Shown here piece by piece: positions 27,360 through 36,068 of a stretch of 64,000 nt of DNA (position 1 is the first letter of the stretch; every line of letters begins with the position of its first letter). Source of the stretch: Cytobacillus horneckiae (GTDB lineage Bacteria; Bacillota; Bacilli; Bacillales; Cytobacillaceae); assembly GCF_002835735.1 (NCBI RefSeq), contig NZ_PISD01000036.1, positions 57,668 to 121,667 on the forward strand, read 5' to 3'. Under the pieces are notes generated by a model. That model saw only the letters and a program-made list of their open reading frames with translations, did not search any database and had not been told where the DNA came from. Both the position numbers and the translations under genes were made by a program.

Positions 27360-28842
27360 CTTTTTAATATTACCAATACTCATCCCGTTAATTACAGGCG
27401 TCCTTCTCATCTTCGCAAATAAATCAATTATGCTGCAAAGATGGATTGCAGGTCTTTCAGCTTTTATGACTGTAGTTGTAGCGGCAATGCTCGTCCAGAA
27501 GGTAAAGAATGACGGCGTTCAAACGTTGAACTTATCAAACTGGGATGCGCCATTTGGCATTACGCTCGTTTCAGATATGTTGTCAGCACTCCTTGTTTTG
27601 ACAACTAGTGTCGTCGCTTTTGCCTGCATCATCTATTCATTTAAAGGAATTGGCGAAGAACGTGAAAAATTTCATTATTACGCAGCGTTCAATTTCTTGA
27701 TTGTTGGTGTAAATGGTGCATTTACAACAGGTGATATTTTTAACTTATTCGTATTTTTCGAAGTAATGCTGATGTCATCCTACGTATTAATATTATTAGG
27801 CGGGACAAAAATTCAACTGAGAGAATCTATTAAATATATATTAGTAAATGTCATCTCATCAGCTCTGTTTGTTATTTCAATTGCCTATTTGTATTCTGTA
27901 GTTGGAACGCTGAATATGGCTCATATCTCAGTGAGATTAAGTGAACTGAGCGGTATCTCTCAGCCAGGCATTGTGACAATAATTGGTGTTCTCTTCCTGA
28001 TTGTCTTCGGGTTGAAGGGAGCGATATTCCCGCTATATTTCTGGCTGCCGGGATCTTATTACGCCCCGCCAGTACCGGTCATGGCAATCTTTGGTGCCTT
28101 GCTGACTAAAGTAGGCGTTTATTCAATTATTAGAACCTATTCCCTATTTTTCTTTGAGGAAGCTGGTTATATTCAACAATTGTTAATCGTTCTGGCAATA
28201 TTAACGATTGTAGGCGGTCTGATCGGCGCAATTGCCTACTGGGATGTTAAGAAAATCGTTATTTACAATATAATCGTTGCTGTAGGTTTGATTCTGTTCG
28301 GAATCGCCACAATGAATCAGGATGCCTTAACAGGCTCCGTATTTTATCTCATTCATGACATGATTATAAAAGCAGCCCTGTTCCTCCTTGTTGGCCTTAT
28401 GGCTGCGATTGCCGGGACAAGCAACCTTCGTTCAATGGGCGGCATGATTAAACGCTATCCCGGTTTAGGGTGGACATTCTTCCTAGCTGCACTAGCACTT
28501 GCAGGAATCCCGCCATTAAGCGGATTTGTCGGCAAACTGCTAATCGTCCAAGGCGGATTTGCTTCCGAGCATTATTGGGGTGCTGCGATTGTGCTGATGT
28601 CGAGTCTGTTTGTGCTCATCTCAATTATGAAAATATTTATTAACGGGATATGGGGAAAACCGCGCGCTTTTGAAAATGAAGAGCGTGTACCTTATAAGAA
28701 ACTATTGATCGCACCAGTTATTCTTGTCATATTATCCGTATGCTATGGTGTAGGTGCAGATTTTGTTTACCCTTATATTTCTCAAGCTGCTGAGACATTA
28801 ACAAATACAAATATTTATATCGATGCAGTTCTAAAGGAGTAG
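27352..28842 (+). CDS. mrpD: Mrp antiporter subunit D
   Basis: A 496-residue NuoN/NuoM-like subunit of about 14 helices. GDIFNLFVFFEVMLMSSYVL contains the essential glutamate, KGAIFPLYFWLPGSYYAPPVPVMAIFGALLTKVGVY the key lysines, and LAGIPPLSGFVGKLLI follows. I take ATG 27352, three codons inside the longest frame, where spacing from AGAGGAA is right. The gene overlaps mrpC by 8 bases. Confidence 0.94.
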   Translation: MINFLILPILIPLITGVLLIFANKSIMLQRWIAGLSAFMTVVVAAMLVQKVKNDGVQTLNLSNWDAPFGITLVSDMLSALLVLTTSVVAFACIIYSFKGIGEEREKFHYYAAFNFLIVGVNGAFTTGDIFNLFVFFEVMLMSSYVLILLGGTKIQLRESIKYILVNVISSALFVISIAYLYSVVGTLNMAHISVRLSELSGISQPGIVTIIGVLFLIVFGLKGAIFPLYFWLPGSYYAPPVPVMAIFGALLTKVGVYSIIRTYSLFFFEEAGYIQQLLIVLAILTIVGGLIGAIAYWDVKKIVIYNIIVAVGLILFGIATMNQDALTGSVFYLIHDMIIKAALFLLVGLMAAIAGTSNLRSMGGMIKRYPGLGWTFFLAALALAGIPPLSGFVGKLLIVQGGFASEHYWGAAIVLMSSLFVLISIMKIFINGIWGKPRAFENEERVPYKKLLIAPVILVILSVCYGVGADFVYPYISQAAETLTNTNIYIDAVLKE

Positions 28843-28847
28843 TGAGT

Positions 28848-29327
28848 ATGGCAAAACAAGTATTATTAAATGTGTTTCTAGGTTTCATGTGGATGTTTTT
28901 AACAACGACTTACGAACCAGTTGCATTTGTAAAAGGATATATATTCGGCCTGCTCATTATTTTCGTATTCCGGAAATTTTTTGACTCACGGTTTTATTTA
29001 TATAGAGTATTCTCCTTTATCAAACTCGCGCTGATTTTTATTAAAGAGTTAATTATGGCGAATATAGCTGTGGTGAAGGTGGTTTTAAAGCCAAAAATGG
29101 ATATGACACCAGGAATCTTTGCTTATCCTACTTCATTGGAAAAGGATTGGGAGATTACGACTTTGGCTAACTTGATTACATTAACACCTGGGACAATGGT
29201 CATTGATATCTCTGAAGATAAAAAAATCCTCTTCGTCCATGCGATTGACATAAAGGATGCAAAAGCAGAAATTGATGGAATAAAAGAAAGCTTTGAAAAA
29301 GCAATCATGGAGGTGAGCCGAACATGA
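28848..29327 (+). CDS. mrpE: Mrp antiporter subunit E
   Basis: A 159-residue MnhE-family subunit. Two hydrophobic segments near the N terminus, then a cytoplasmic domain with LANLITLTPGTMVIDIS, which is the family hallmark. AAAGGAG lies 8 bases before ATG 28848; the GTG at 28842 is a less likely start. Confidence 0.92.
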   Translation: MAKQVLLNVFLGFMWMFLTTTYEPVAFVKGYIFGLLIIFVFRKFFDSRFYLYRVFSFIKLALIFIKELIMANIAVVKVVLKPKMDMTPGIFAYPTSLEKDWEITTLANLITLTPGTMVIDISEDKKILFVHAIDIKDAKAEIDGIKESFEKAIMEVSRT

Positions 29328-29608
29328 TTCAAACGGTTGTTTATATAGCCCTCATTTGTGTAGCGGTTGCCATGATTACGTTGCTTTACCGTGTAATAAA
29401 AGGACCTACGCTCCCTGACCGAATTGTTGCGCTTGATGCCCTTGGCGTCAATATTGTAGCGATGGTGGCATTAGTTTGTATTGCGCTTGATACAAACGCT
29501 TTTCTGGAAGTCATTCTCTTGTTCGGTATTTTAGCTTTTATCGGTACAGTTGCCTTCTCCAAATATTTAGAGAAGGGAGTGATTATTGAAAATGATAGAA
29601 ATAGCTAA
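29324..29608 (+). CDS. mrpF: Mrp antiporter subunit F
   Basis: A 94-residue MnhF-family membrane protein with three helices. RVIKGPTLPDRIVALDALGVNIVAM is characteristic. It overlaps the mrpE stop by four bases (ATGA), with GGAGGTGAG upstream. Confidence 0.93.
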   Translation: MIQTVVYIALICVAVAMITLLYRVIKGPTLPDRIVALDALGVNIVAMVALVCIALDTNAFLEVILLFGILAFIGTVAFSKYLEKGVIIENDRNS

Positions 29609-30011
29609 ACTTATTATTGTCGCTTTCATACTCATCGGAGCCTTTTTCCACCTTATTGCTGCACTTGGTGTCATTCGGCTACCTGATGTTTATACAAGAA
29701 ACCATGCGGCCTCAAAAGCGGCGACACTCGGTGTCCTATGCATCTTACTCGGTACATTTCTATATTTTTATTTTATTCACGATCACTTTAACTCCAGAGT
29801 CCTTTTAGGCATTCTATTCATGTTCCTAACCGCTCCAGTGGCTGGTCATTTGCTTGGAAGAGCCGCTTATCATTCTGGTGTTAAAATGTGGGGTCAAAAC
29901 GGGCCGGATGATTATAAAGAATATATCGAAATCAAGAAGTCCGAGAAATATCAGGAATATGAGGCATATCGAAAGAAAATTGAAGAGAATATAAAGGCAG
30001 AATCGAAATAA
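29586..30011 (+). CDS. mrpG: Mrp antiporter subunit G
   Basis: A 141-residue MnhG-family subunit. GAFFHLIAALGVIRLPDVYTRNHAASKAATLG and FLTAPVAGHLLGRAAYHSG identify it. The TTG at 29586 has GGGAGTG at normal spacing; the ATG at 29592 is an alternative. It overlaps mrpF by 23 bases. The C-terminal 35 residues are a charged helical tail longer than usual. Confidence 0.92.
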   Translation: MKMIEIAKLIIVAFILIGAFFHLIAALGVIRLPDVYTRNHAASKAATLGVLCILLGTFLYFYFIHDHFNSRVLLGILFMFLTAPVAGHLLGRAAYHSGVKMWGQNGPDDYKEYIEIKKSEKYQEYEAYRKKIEENIKAESK

Positions 30012-30018
30012 TGCTAAT

Positions 30019-30059
30019 GGAAAAACAGCGGAGGAGCCAAATCCCTTCGCTGTTTTTTT
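30019..30059. terminator. mrp operon terminator
   Basis: AAAAACAGCG and CGCTGTTTTTTT pair around a GC-rich loop. It serves mrpG and faces the convergent yuxO. Confidence 0.88.
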
Positions 30060-30064
30060 ATCAT

Positions 30065-30451
30065 CTATCTTTTAATTTTCAGAACGGCTACCGTACAACG
30101 TGACACACAAATTAAGTGATTATCCTCATCCACAATCTTTATATCCCACACCATAGTTGTTCTCCCTTGATGAAGTACAGTCGCTGTTGCAGTTACAATA
30201 CCCTCAGTTTTGGATTTGATGTGATTTGCATTGATTTCTAAGCCTGCAACTGCTTCCGATTCCTTATCCACCAACTCATAGGCACCGATACTTGCGACCG
30301 TCTCGGCAAGTGCTACCGATGCCCCTCCATGCAATATGCCAAAGGGCTGCCTTGTTCTTTCATCAACTGGCATTGTCGCAACGACTTTACCTTTTTCAAG
30401 TGTAACTAATTCAATTCCTAATGCATCCACTAAAGTGCCGCCTTGATACAT
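30065..30451 (-). CDS. yuxO: PaaI-type hotdog thioesterase
   Basis: Probable acyl-CoA thioesterase, 128 residues, of the hotdog fold. RQPFGILHGGASVALAETVASIGA contains the HGG signature with catalytic Glu, and GLEINANHIKSK follows. It lies after mrpG, as in B. subtilis. Ribosome site AAAGGAGAG before ATG 30451. In B. subtilis comA lies next; it does not here. Confidence 0.9.
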   Translation of the reverse strand: MYQGGTLVDALGIELVTLEKGKVVATMPVDERTRQPFGILHGGASVALAETVASIGAYELVDKESEAVAGLEINANHIKSKTEGIVTATATVLHQGRTTMVWDIKIVDEDNHLICVSRCTVAVLKIKR

Positions 30452-30602
30452 GCTTATCTCTCCTTTATGTATTCGTAAATTAGCTTCTCTTTTTTATTAT
30501 AGCTTCTATTCTTCAGGATTAGGAAAATATTAGCTTTTAATCATAGGAAAAGCCTGAAAGACATAAATTAATGACAGTGACTAAATGGAAAGGAGAAAGA
30601 CA

Positions 30603-30977
30603 ATGTACCCATATTACTATTCTCCCTGTCAACCACCCTATTATTATCCATCTGCTCCCTACCCATATTACGCTCAAAACTATCGAACCTTCCCGAGTGT
30701 GGATCCGAGCAAGTTTATTGTCTCAGCAAAAGAAATGGAGGGTTTAATGACAAATGCAAGTAAATTACTAGCCAAAATGGCGGAATCTCGGCAATTCTCA
30801 TATAATATTATGACTGCTGCACAAGAATCAAACCAAGCCAAGGTGGAAAGCCTTATTCAATCGACAGGCATAAACAATATTCCTAAAGTAACATACAATC
30901 CTGACGGTTTACGTCTAATCTTTGAAGCAAAAGGAGATACGAATACGAGCCTTGCATTAAGATTACGGTGGACATAA
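30603..30977 (+). CDS. yuzC: YuzC-like protein
   Basis: A 124-residue protein with a Tyr/Pro-rich N terminus (MYPYYYSPCQPPYYYPSAP) and a more ordered rest (VDPSKFIVSAKEMEGLM... LRLIFEAKG). The position after yuxO and the composition point to YuzC. Tyr/Pro-rich leaders are common in spore-surface proteins. Ribosome site AAAGGAG before ATG 30603. Confidence 0.6.
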   Translation: MYPYYYSPCQPPYYYPSAPYPYYAQNYRTFPSVDPSKFIVSAKEMEGLMTNASKLLAKMAESRQFSYNIMTAAQESNQAKVESLIQSTGINNIPKVTYNPDGLRLIFEAKGDTNTSLALRLRWT

Positions 30978-30989
30978 GCACAATATATA

Positions 30990-31015
30990 AAAGCACTCAA
31001 ATATGAGTGCTTTTT
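30990..31015. terminator. Terminator between yuzC and the Gly/Pro-rich gene
   Basis: AAGCACTC and GAGTGCTT form a stem with T5; it serves both converging genes. Confidence 0.88.
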
Positions 31016-31020
31016 ACAAA

Positions 31021-31323
31021 TTAATATACATCGTTATTTATATTAATCAAAGTGTTACCATATGGACCTGGATTAAACGGTGCGCCTGCGCCAAACTGAG
31101 CCTGGCCGGGTCCATACGGTGTCGGACCATATGGACCATATGGACCAAATCCTGGGCCAAAGGGTGGACAAGGGCCAAACCCACATGGTCTTGGCCGGAA
31201 GAAAAACGGAGCTGCCAATGCTCCCCCAGCTAATCCGCCAAGAAAACCGCCGACAAATGGCGCTGCTAAAAATGAAAAAAAACGCTCTTCTCCCGGATAC
31301 GGGCTTCTATAATAGTATTGCAT
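31021..31323 (-). CDS. Gly/Pro-rich coat-like protein
   Basis: A 100-residue protein starting MQYYYRSPYPGEERFF, with a hydrophobic Gly/Ala stretch (GGFLGGLAGGALAAPFFF) and then repeats of GP/FGP/YGP. AAGGAGG lies before the ATG. Low-complexity tyrosine-glycine-proline proteins like this are typical of spore coat or surface layers. No specific family is recognised. Confidence 0.6.
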   Translation of the reverse strand: MQYYYRSPYPGEERFFSFLAAPFVGGFLGGLAGGALAAPFFFRPRPCGFGPCPPFGPGFGPYGPYGPTPYGPGQAQFGAGAPFNPGPYGNTLININNDVY

Positions 31324-31436
31324 CGGGATACCTCCTTAATTAGAGTTCGCTACACTATTACATATGCGAATGTCACGACATGAGCGTGGGCTTTGGAAGC
31401 CCAAAGGAAGTCCGAATGATTGGTTTGTTCCGCAAA

Positions 31437-31481
31437 AAAGACTTCCGCTCATCTTTTGCCTGTGCGGAAGTCTTTTTTAAC
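31437..31481. terminator. clpP terminator
   Basis: AAAAGACTTCCGC and GCGGAAGTCTTTT form a 13-bp stem with T-tract on both strands. Confidence 0.88.
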
Positions 31482-31487
31482 AAAAAT

Positions 31488-32063
31488 TTATTCTAGTATA
31501 CCGTCAATGATGCCATATTCCTTTGCTTCTTCTGCGCTCATAAAATAGTCTCTGTCGGTATCCTTGGCAACCTTATCCAGCGGCTGATTGGTTCTGTTTG
31601 CAATAATTTTATTTGTGTGTTCTTTTAACTTTAAAATTCTTTTTGCAGAGATTTCAATATCAGTTGCTTGGCCTCGAGCTCCTCCAAGCGGTTGATGAAT
31701 CATTATTTCACTGTTTGGCAGTGCGAATCGTTTTCCCTTTGTCCCAGCCAAAAGAAGGAGCGCGCCGAATGAAGCTGCCATTCCTGTGCATATCGTACGT
31801 ATTTCTGGCTTAATATATTGCATCGTATCGTAGATGGCAAAGCCTGCAGAAGTTGACCCTCCAGGGCTATTAATATAAAGAGAAATATCTTTTGTTTCAT
31901 CCTCCGCTGCTAAAAATAATAATTGAGCCACAATATTGTTAGCCATATGATCGTTGATTTCTTCACCAATCATAATAATTCTGTCTTTTAATAAACGGGA
32001 ATAAATATCATACGAACGCTCACCGCGACCAGTTTGCTCCACTACATAAGGAATCGTGCTCAT
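31488..32063 (-). CDS. clpP: ClpP-family serine protease (second-type)
   Basis: ATP-dependent Clp proteolytic subunit, 191 residues, forming tetradecameric chambers with a Clp ATPase. The catalytic Ser is in [11 protein letters not shown], the His in [12 protein letters not shown] and the Asp in [13 protein letters not shown]. It differs from the main Bacillus ClpP (GMAASMGAFLL), so it is probably a second paralogue. The gene follows the sigma factor gene 26 bases downstream on the same strand. Confidence 0.9.
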   Translation of the reverse strand: MSTIPYVVEQTGRGERSYDIYSRLLKDRIIMIGEEINDHMANNIVAQLLFLAAEDETKDISLYINSPGGSTSAGFAIYDTMQYIKPEIRTICTGMAASFGALLLLAGTKGKRFALPNSEIMIHQPLGGARGQATDIEISAKRILKLKEHTNKIIANRTNQPLDKVAKDTDRDYFMSAEEAKEYGIIDGILE

Positions 32064-32089
32064 GATCTTTCCCTCCTTTTTGAAGCAGC

Positions 32090-32743
32090 TTATGCTGCCA
32101 TACAGAAAGTATTGGAAGGTGTGGAAATATGAGAATGAATGGTAGATACTTTTTCTTCATGGAAGTATGGAAGAATGTCTAATAGTAAATCAGGATTTTG
32201 CTGCGTCAATGCTTGATAAAATATCGGAAAGAATACTTCTCTCTGCTCTTCATTCCAAAATAGCGCTACTGATGCAGGATCCTCTTTTTCTACCCGCTGT
32301 TTTGCACGATATAGAATCCCTTTGACCGTAGATTCAGTTAAATGAAGCATCTCTGCAATCTCAGCCACTTTAAACAGGAACGCTTCCTTTAAAGTGAAGA
32401 TAAGCGACTGCTTTGGCGTCAGCTTTTCAAACAGCGTTTCCACGATTTCATTAATGTTTGATTGCGCCAGCGCCCTATCCTCAGGTTCATCTGTAATCAT
32501 TTCTTTTTTTCGCTTGCGAATCGTGTCAATCCATTGATGATAAGCCATTTTATTCAGCAATGCAGGCGTGATTTTCTCCTGATCACTATAGTATTTCCAT
32601 GCTTTTAATATCGTCTCTTGAGCAACATCCTTGCCGTCCCATTCATTTTGGCAGAGAAAGCAGCAGTAACGCTCAAGATCCGGGTATAGATTCACTATGC
32701 CAGACTGTTCTTCCTTAGTATCCATCTTGCTCTTCCCATACAT
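32090..32743 (-). CDS. Sigma-70 family RNA polymerase sigma factor
   Basis: A 217-residue ECF-like sigma factor. Region 2 is in [18 protein letters not shown], region 4 in [41 protein letters not shown]. The C-terminal extension of about 60 residues is unlike small ECF factors and may be regulatory; no anti-sigma gene is adjacent. ATG 32743 with GAAGGAG. It probably shares a transcript with the following clpP. Confidence 0.82.
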   Translation of the reverse strand: MYGKSKMDTKEEQSGIVNLYPDLERYCCFLCQNEWDGKDVAQETILKAWKYYSDQEKITPALLNKMAYHQWIDTIRKRKKEMITDEPEDRALAQSNINEIVETLFEKLTPKQSLIFTLKEAFLFKVAEIAEMLHLTESTVKGILYRAKQRVEKEDPASVALFWNEEQREVFFPIFYQALTQQNPDLLLDILPYFHEEKVSTIHSHISTPSNTFCMAA

Positions 32744-32818
32744 TTCATTCACTCCTTCAACCTTTCTATTTTTTAAACGAAACAAAGGGATAAAAAGATA
32801 CGGGTCATAAAATTTTTT

Positions 32819-34249
32819 TTAATATGCTTTAGCCCAAAATACTAAATGGCCGGCTTCTTCTCCGCAGCATACACATTTGGACCCAATGGCCTTTTCATTA
32901 AACGGCATGCATCTTGATGTCGCACTAGTATCTTCTTTTATTTTATCCTCACATGCGCGGTCACCACACCACATTGCTTTTACAAACCCGGTTTTTTCTT
33001 TAAACAGCTCAACCAGCTCATTATAATTATATGCAGTGTACGTATTTTCTTCACGATGATTCAATGCTTTTTTATAAAGGGAAGTTTGAATTTCTTCAAG
33101 CAATTGCTCGACCGTTTCTTCCAGTTTTTCAACAGAGACGAATATTTTTTCACCGGTATCTCTTCTTGCTAAGACAACCTGTCCCTTTTCAATATCTTTT
33201 GGTCCGACCTCGAGGCGCAATGGTACACCTTTCATCTCATATTCATTGAATTTCCATCCTGGTTTTTTATCACTCGCATCTATGTCCACCCTGGCAACGT
33301 TAGAAAGTGAACGCTTTAATCCGTAAGCATAATCAAGCACACCCTCTTTATGTTGAGCAACAGGTACGATCATCACTTGTATTGGTGCAGCCTTTGGAGG
33401 AATGACTAAACCGCGATCATCACCATGCACCATAATCATTGCGCCAATAATTCTTGTTGTAAAGCCCCATGAGGTTTGTTGCACATATTGCTGTTTTCCA
33501 TCCTTATCAGTGAACTGAATGCCAAATGCTTTGGCAAAGCCATCGCCTAAATGATGGGAAGTTCCTGATTGCAACGCCTTGCCATCATGCATTAGGCTTT
33601 CAATTGTGTAGGTGAACTTTGCCCCTGCAAATTTTTCTTTTTCTGTTTTCTTCCCTTTAACGACAGGGATAGCAAGAATATTTTCACAAATATCAGCATA
33701 AACTTCGAGCATTTTCACTGTTTCTTCATGGGCTTCCTCATCTGTCGCATGGCAAGTATGTCCTTCCTGCCACAAAAACTCGAGTGTGCGTAGAAAAGGT
33801 CTCGTTGTTTTTTCCCACCTAACAACGTTAGACCACTGGTTATAGAGCTTTGGCAAGTCACGATAGGAATGAATGATGTTTTTATAATGTTCACCGAAAA
33901 GCACCTCTGATGTTGGGCGCACACAAAGACGCTCTGTCAGCTCTTCATCGCCTCCATGAGTGACCCAGGCTACTTCAGGAGCAAATCCCTCAATATGGTC
34001 CTTCTCCTTCTGAAGAAGGCTCTCAGGGATGAATAAAGGCATATACACATTCTCATGTCCAGTTTCTTTAATACGATCATCCAACTCACCTTTAATATTC
34101 TCCCATAATGCATAACCATATGGTCTGATGATCATTGAACCGCGAACACTGGAATAATCGACTAAATCTGCTTTTTTTACTACATCTGTATACCATTGTG
34201 CAAAGTCTACATCCATGCTAGTTATTTCTTTAACAAATTCTTTTCCCAT
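32819..34249 (-). CDS. proS: Prolyl-tRNA synthetase, archaeal/eukaryotic type
   Basis: Charges tRNA-Pro with proline. The 476-residue class II synthetase lacks the inserted editing domain of the usual bacterial ProRS (about 570 residues). It has [30 protein letters not shown], and a C-terminal Cys-rich part ([11 protein letters not shown] then CVCCGEE), all marks of the ProS type 3 group. The gene is preceded by a T-box leader, so expression should rise on uncharged tRNA-Pro. Confidence 0.93.
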   Translation of the reverse strand: MGKEFVKEITSMDVDFAQWYTDVVKKADLVDYSSVRGSMIIRPYGYALWENIKGELDDRIKETGHENVYMPLFIPESLLQKEKDHIEGFAPEVAWVTHGGDEELTERLCVRPTSEVLFGEHYKNIIHSYRDLPKLYNQWSNVVRWEKTTRPFLRTLEFLWQEGHTCHATDEEAHEETVKMLEVYADICENILAIPVVKGKKTEKEKFAGAKFTYTIESLMHDGKALQSGTSHHLGDGFAKAFGIQFTDKDGKQQYVQQTSWGFTTRIIGAMIMVHGDDRGLVIPPKAAPIQVMIVPVAQHKEGVLDYAYGLKRSLSNVARVDIDASDKKPGWKFNEYEMKGVPLRLEVGPKDIEKGQVVLARRDTGEKIFVSVEKLEETVEQLLEEIQTSLYKKALNHREENTYTAYNYNELVELFKEKTGFVKAMWCGDRACEDKIKEDTSATSRCMPFNEKAIGSKCVCCGEEAGHLVFWAKAY

Positions 34250-34290
34250 TCTTTACACCTCATTTATTTTTATTTCCTGTTCATTTGTAT

Positions 34291-34530
34291 AAAAAAAGCT
34301 CTGCTTTCAAATAGGGACCATATGCATGGCGGTACCACCCTATTTCAAAGCAAAGCTTTACACTCTTATTGATAACGGATTGCTCAGATCCAATCCGCAT
34401 GATGAGACATCAATTGTCCATCATGAACTCAGCAGGCAGGTTCAAATGATTGTTAATAGAAGCCTTGCAGCGAACGGCTCCCTCTCTGTGAAAAACGGCA
34501 TCATTTTACTAATCCTCATCAACGTTTAGC
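34291..34530 (-). promoter_or_regulatory. T-box riboswitch leader of proS
   Basis: The T-box core AGGGTGGTACCGCC lies at 34341-34328 (minus strand). The terminator arms AAATAGGG and CCCTATTT with GCTTTGCTTT/AAAGCAGAGC end in T7 at 34297-34291, so the T-box overlaps the antiterminator. Stem I starts near 34525 with GATGAGGATTAGTAAAATG, and AGAGAGGGAG follows. CCT (34440-34438) in GAACCTGCCTGCTGAG is a candidate Pro specifier, matching the gene. A plus-strand reading frame through this region is spurious. Confidence 0.92.
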
Positions 34531-34695
34531 TATTTTTTGAAGATTATATATACTTTGGAGGAAAAAGTCAAATCCATTAGCAAATTAGAATAGCGCAGAA
34601 AGGTGTTCTTTACCTTTGCGGTAGGATTGGCTTAGATCATAGATAAGGGGAGGCGCTGGAGCTGAGACATTTTTCTAACTCGAATTATCCTTATA

Positions 34696-34728
34696 AAAAG
34701 CTCCCTTAATTAAAAGGGAGCCTGTTTT
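34696..34728 (-). terminator. ald terminator
   Basis: Read leftwards GGCTCCCTTTT and AAGGGAGCTTTTT pair around AATT. Confidence 0.85.
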
Positions 34729-34729
34729 A

Positions 34730-35860
34730 TTAGTTAGCAATTTTTTGATTGTCTAGTGCAGTTGAAACCGGCATATAATCATAGCCAAGATCTTTTGCAA
34801 CCGCTTCGTAAGTAACGCTGCCATTTACAACGTTCACACCAAGCTTAAGCGCAGGATTTGCTTCCACTGCCACATTTACCCCTTTGTTTGCAATTTGCAG
34901 GGCATAAGGGATTGTTACGTTTGTTAGGGCAATCGTAGATGTTCTTGGAACAGCTCCAGGCATATTAGCGACAGCATAATGAACAACGCCATGTTTAATA
35001 TATGTTGGATCATCATGTGTTGTCACATGGTCAACTGTTTCTAAAATACCGCCTTGGTCAACTGCAACATCAATGACAACTGAACCTGGTTTCATAGATT
35101 GAATCATTTCTTCCGTTACAAGCTTAGGCGCTTTTGCACCTGGGATAAGAACAGCCCCAATAACCAAATCAGCCTCTTTGACAGATTCAGCAATATTGAA
35201 TGGATTTGACATTAATGTTTGGATGCTATTACCGAAGATATCATCCAATTGACGAAGTCTTTCAGGGCTTAAATCAATAATTGTTACATCTGCGCCAAGA
35301 CCGATTGCCATTTTAGCAGCGTTAATGCCAACAACTCCGCCACCGACAATCGTCACTTTTCCGCGAGAAACACCAGGCACGCCTGCTAACAAAATACCTT
35401 GACCGCCGTTTGTTTTTTGAAGGAATTGCGCGCCTACTTGTGTTGCCATTCTTCCAGCCACTTCGCTCATAGGAGTTAATAATGGAAGAGTGCGGTTTAC
35501 TTCTACCGTTTCATAAGCAATTGCCGTTACACCGCTTTCAACCAAAGCTTGCGCAAGTTCAGGCTCTGCTGCCAGATGTAGATATGTGAATAGTACAAGA
35601 CCTTTACGGAAATATCCATATTCAGATGGAAGAGGTTCTTTCACCTTCATCACCATCTCTGCAGCCCAAGCTTCTTGTGCTGTATCAACGATTTTTGCAC
35701 CTGTTTGTTGGTAAGCTGCGTTTTCAAAACCGCTTCCAACCCCGGCATTTGTTTCAATTAAGACCTCATGTCCAGCTTTTACTAATGCATCCACACCAGC
35801 TGGCGTCATTGCTACACGGTTTTCATTGTTTTTAATTTCCTTAGGTACCCCGATGATCAT
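34730..35860 (-). CDS. ald: Alanine dehydrogenase
   Basis: Converts L-alanine to pyruvate and ammonia with NAD+, needed for growth on alanine and for normal sporulation in B. subtilis. The 376-residue protein begins [22 protein letters not shown]; the Lys and His of the active site lie in this area and in [13 protein letters not shown]. The NAD-binding fold has [20 protein letters not shown] 35860 is set by AAAGGGG seven bases upstream. It lies downstream of its probable activator adeR, with a palindrome between. Confidence 0.95.
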   Translation of the reverse strand: MIIGVPKEIKNNENRVAMTPAGVDALVKAGHEVLIETNAGVGSGFENAAYQQTGAKIVDTAQEAWAAEMVMKVKEPLPSEYGYFRKGLVLFTYLHLAAEPELAQALVESGVTAIAYETVEVNRTLPLLTPMSEVAGRMATQVGAQFLQKTNGGQGILLAGVPGVSRGKVTIVGGGVVGINAAKMAIGLGADVTIIDLSPERLRQLDDIFGNSIQTLMSNPFNIAESVKEADLVIGAVLIPGAKAPKLVTEEMIQSMKPGSVVIDVAVDQGGILETVDHVTTHDDPTYIKHGVVHYAVANMPGAVPRTSTIALTNVTIPYALQIANKGVNVAVEANPALKLGVNVVNGSVTYEAVAKDLGYDYMPVSTALDNQKIAN

Positions 35861-35922
35861 CAGTATTCCCCTTTCATCCACCAAATATATTATTAAGTAT
35901 TTTGAAAATTCCCCTTAAAAAA

Positions 35923-35940
35923 ACGTAATGATCATTACGT
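35923..35940. promoter_or_regulatory. Perfect 18-bp palindrome upstream of ald
   Basis: ACGTAATGATCATTACGT is perfectly self-complementary. It is in the gap between adeR and ald, about 65 bases before the ald start. It has A-rich flank on one side but no real T-tract, so an operator (for AdeR or another dimeric regulator) is more likely than a terminator. Assignment is inference. Confidence 0.55.
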
Positions 35941-36027
35941 CAGTATAACTCTCCATTTGGTGAGTTTTATTTTATCTTATTATCAGTATAATAATAGAGA
36001 ATTGAAATGACATTGTGTATATATGAA

Positions 36028-36068
36028 AATTAGAAAAGCATCGTTTGTAGAATTTCACAAACGATGCT
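36028..36068 (-). terminator. adeR terminator
   Basis: AAAGCATCGTTTGT and ACAAACGATGCTTT form a 14-bp stem that includes the last adeR codons, followed by TC and mixed T. Confidence 0.75.

Noticed and set aside
34326..34529. 67-residue plus-strand frame
   Set aside because: It lies entirely in the T-box leader of proS, which explains the sequence on the other strand.
35923..35940. adeR terminator
   Set aside because: The palindrome has no loop and no proper T-tract; a separate hairpin at 36028-36068 already terminates adeR.
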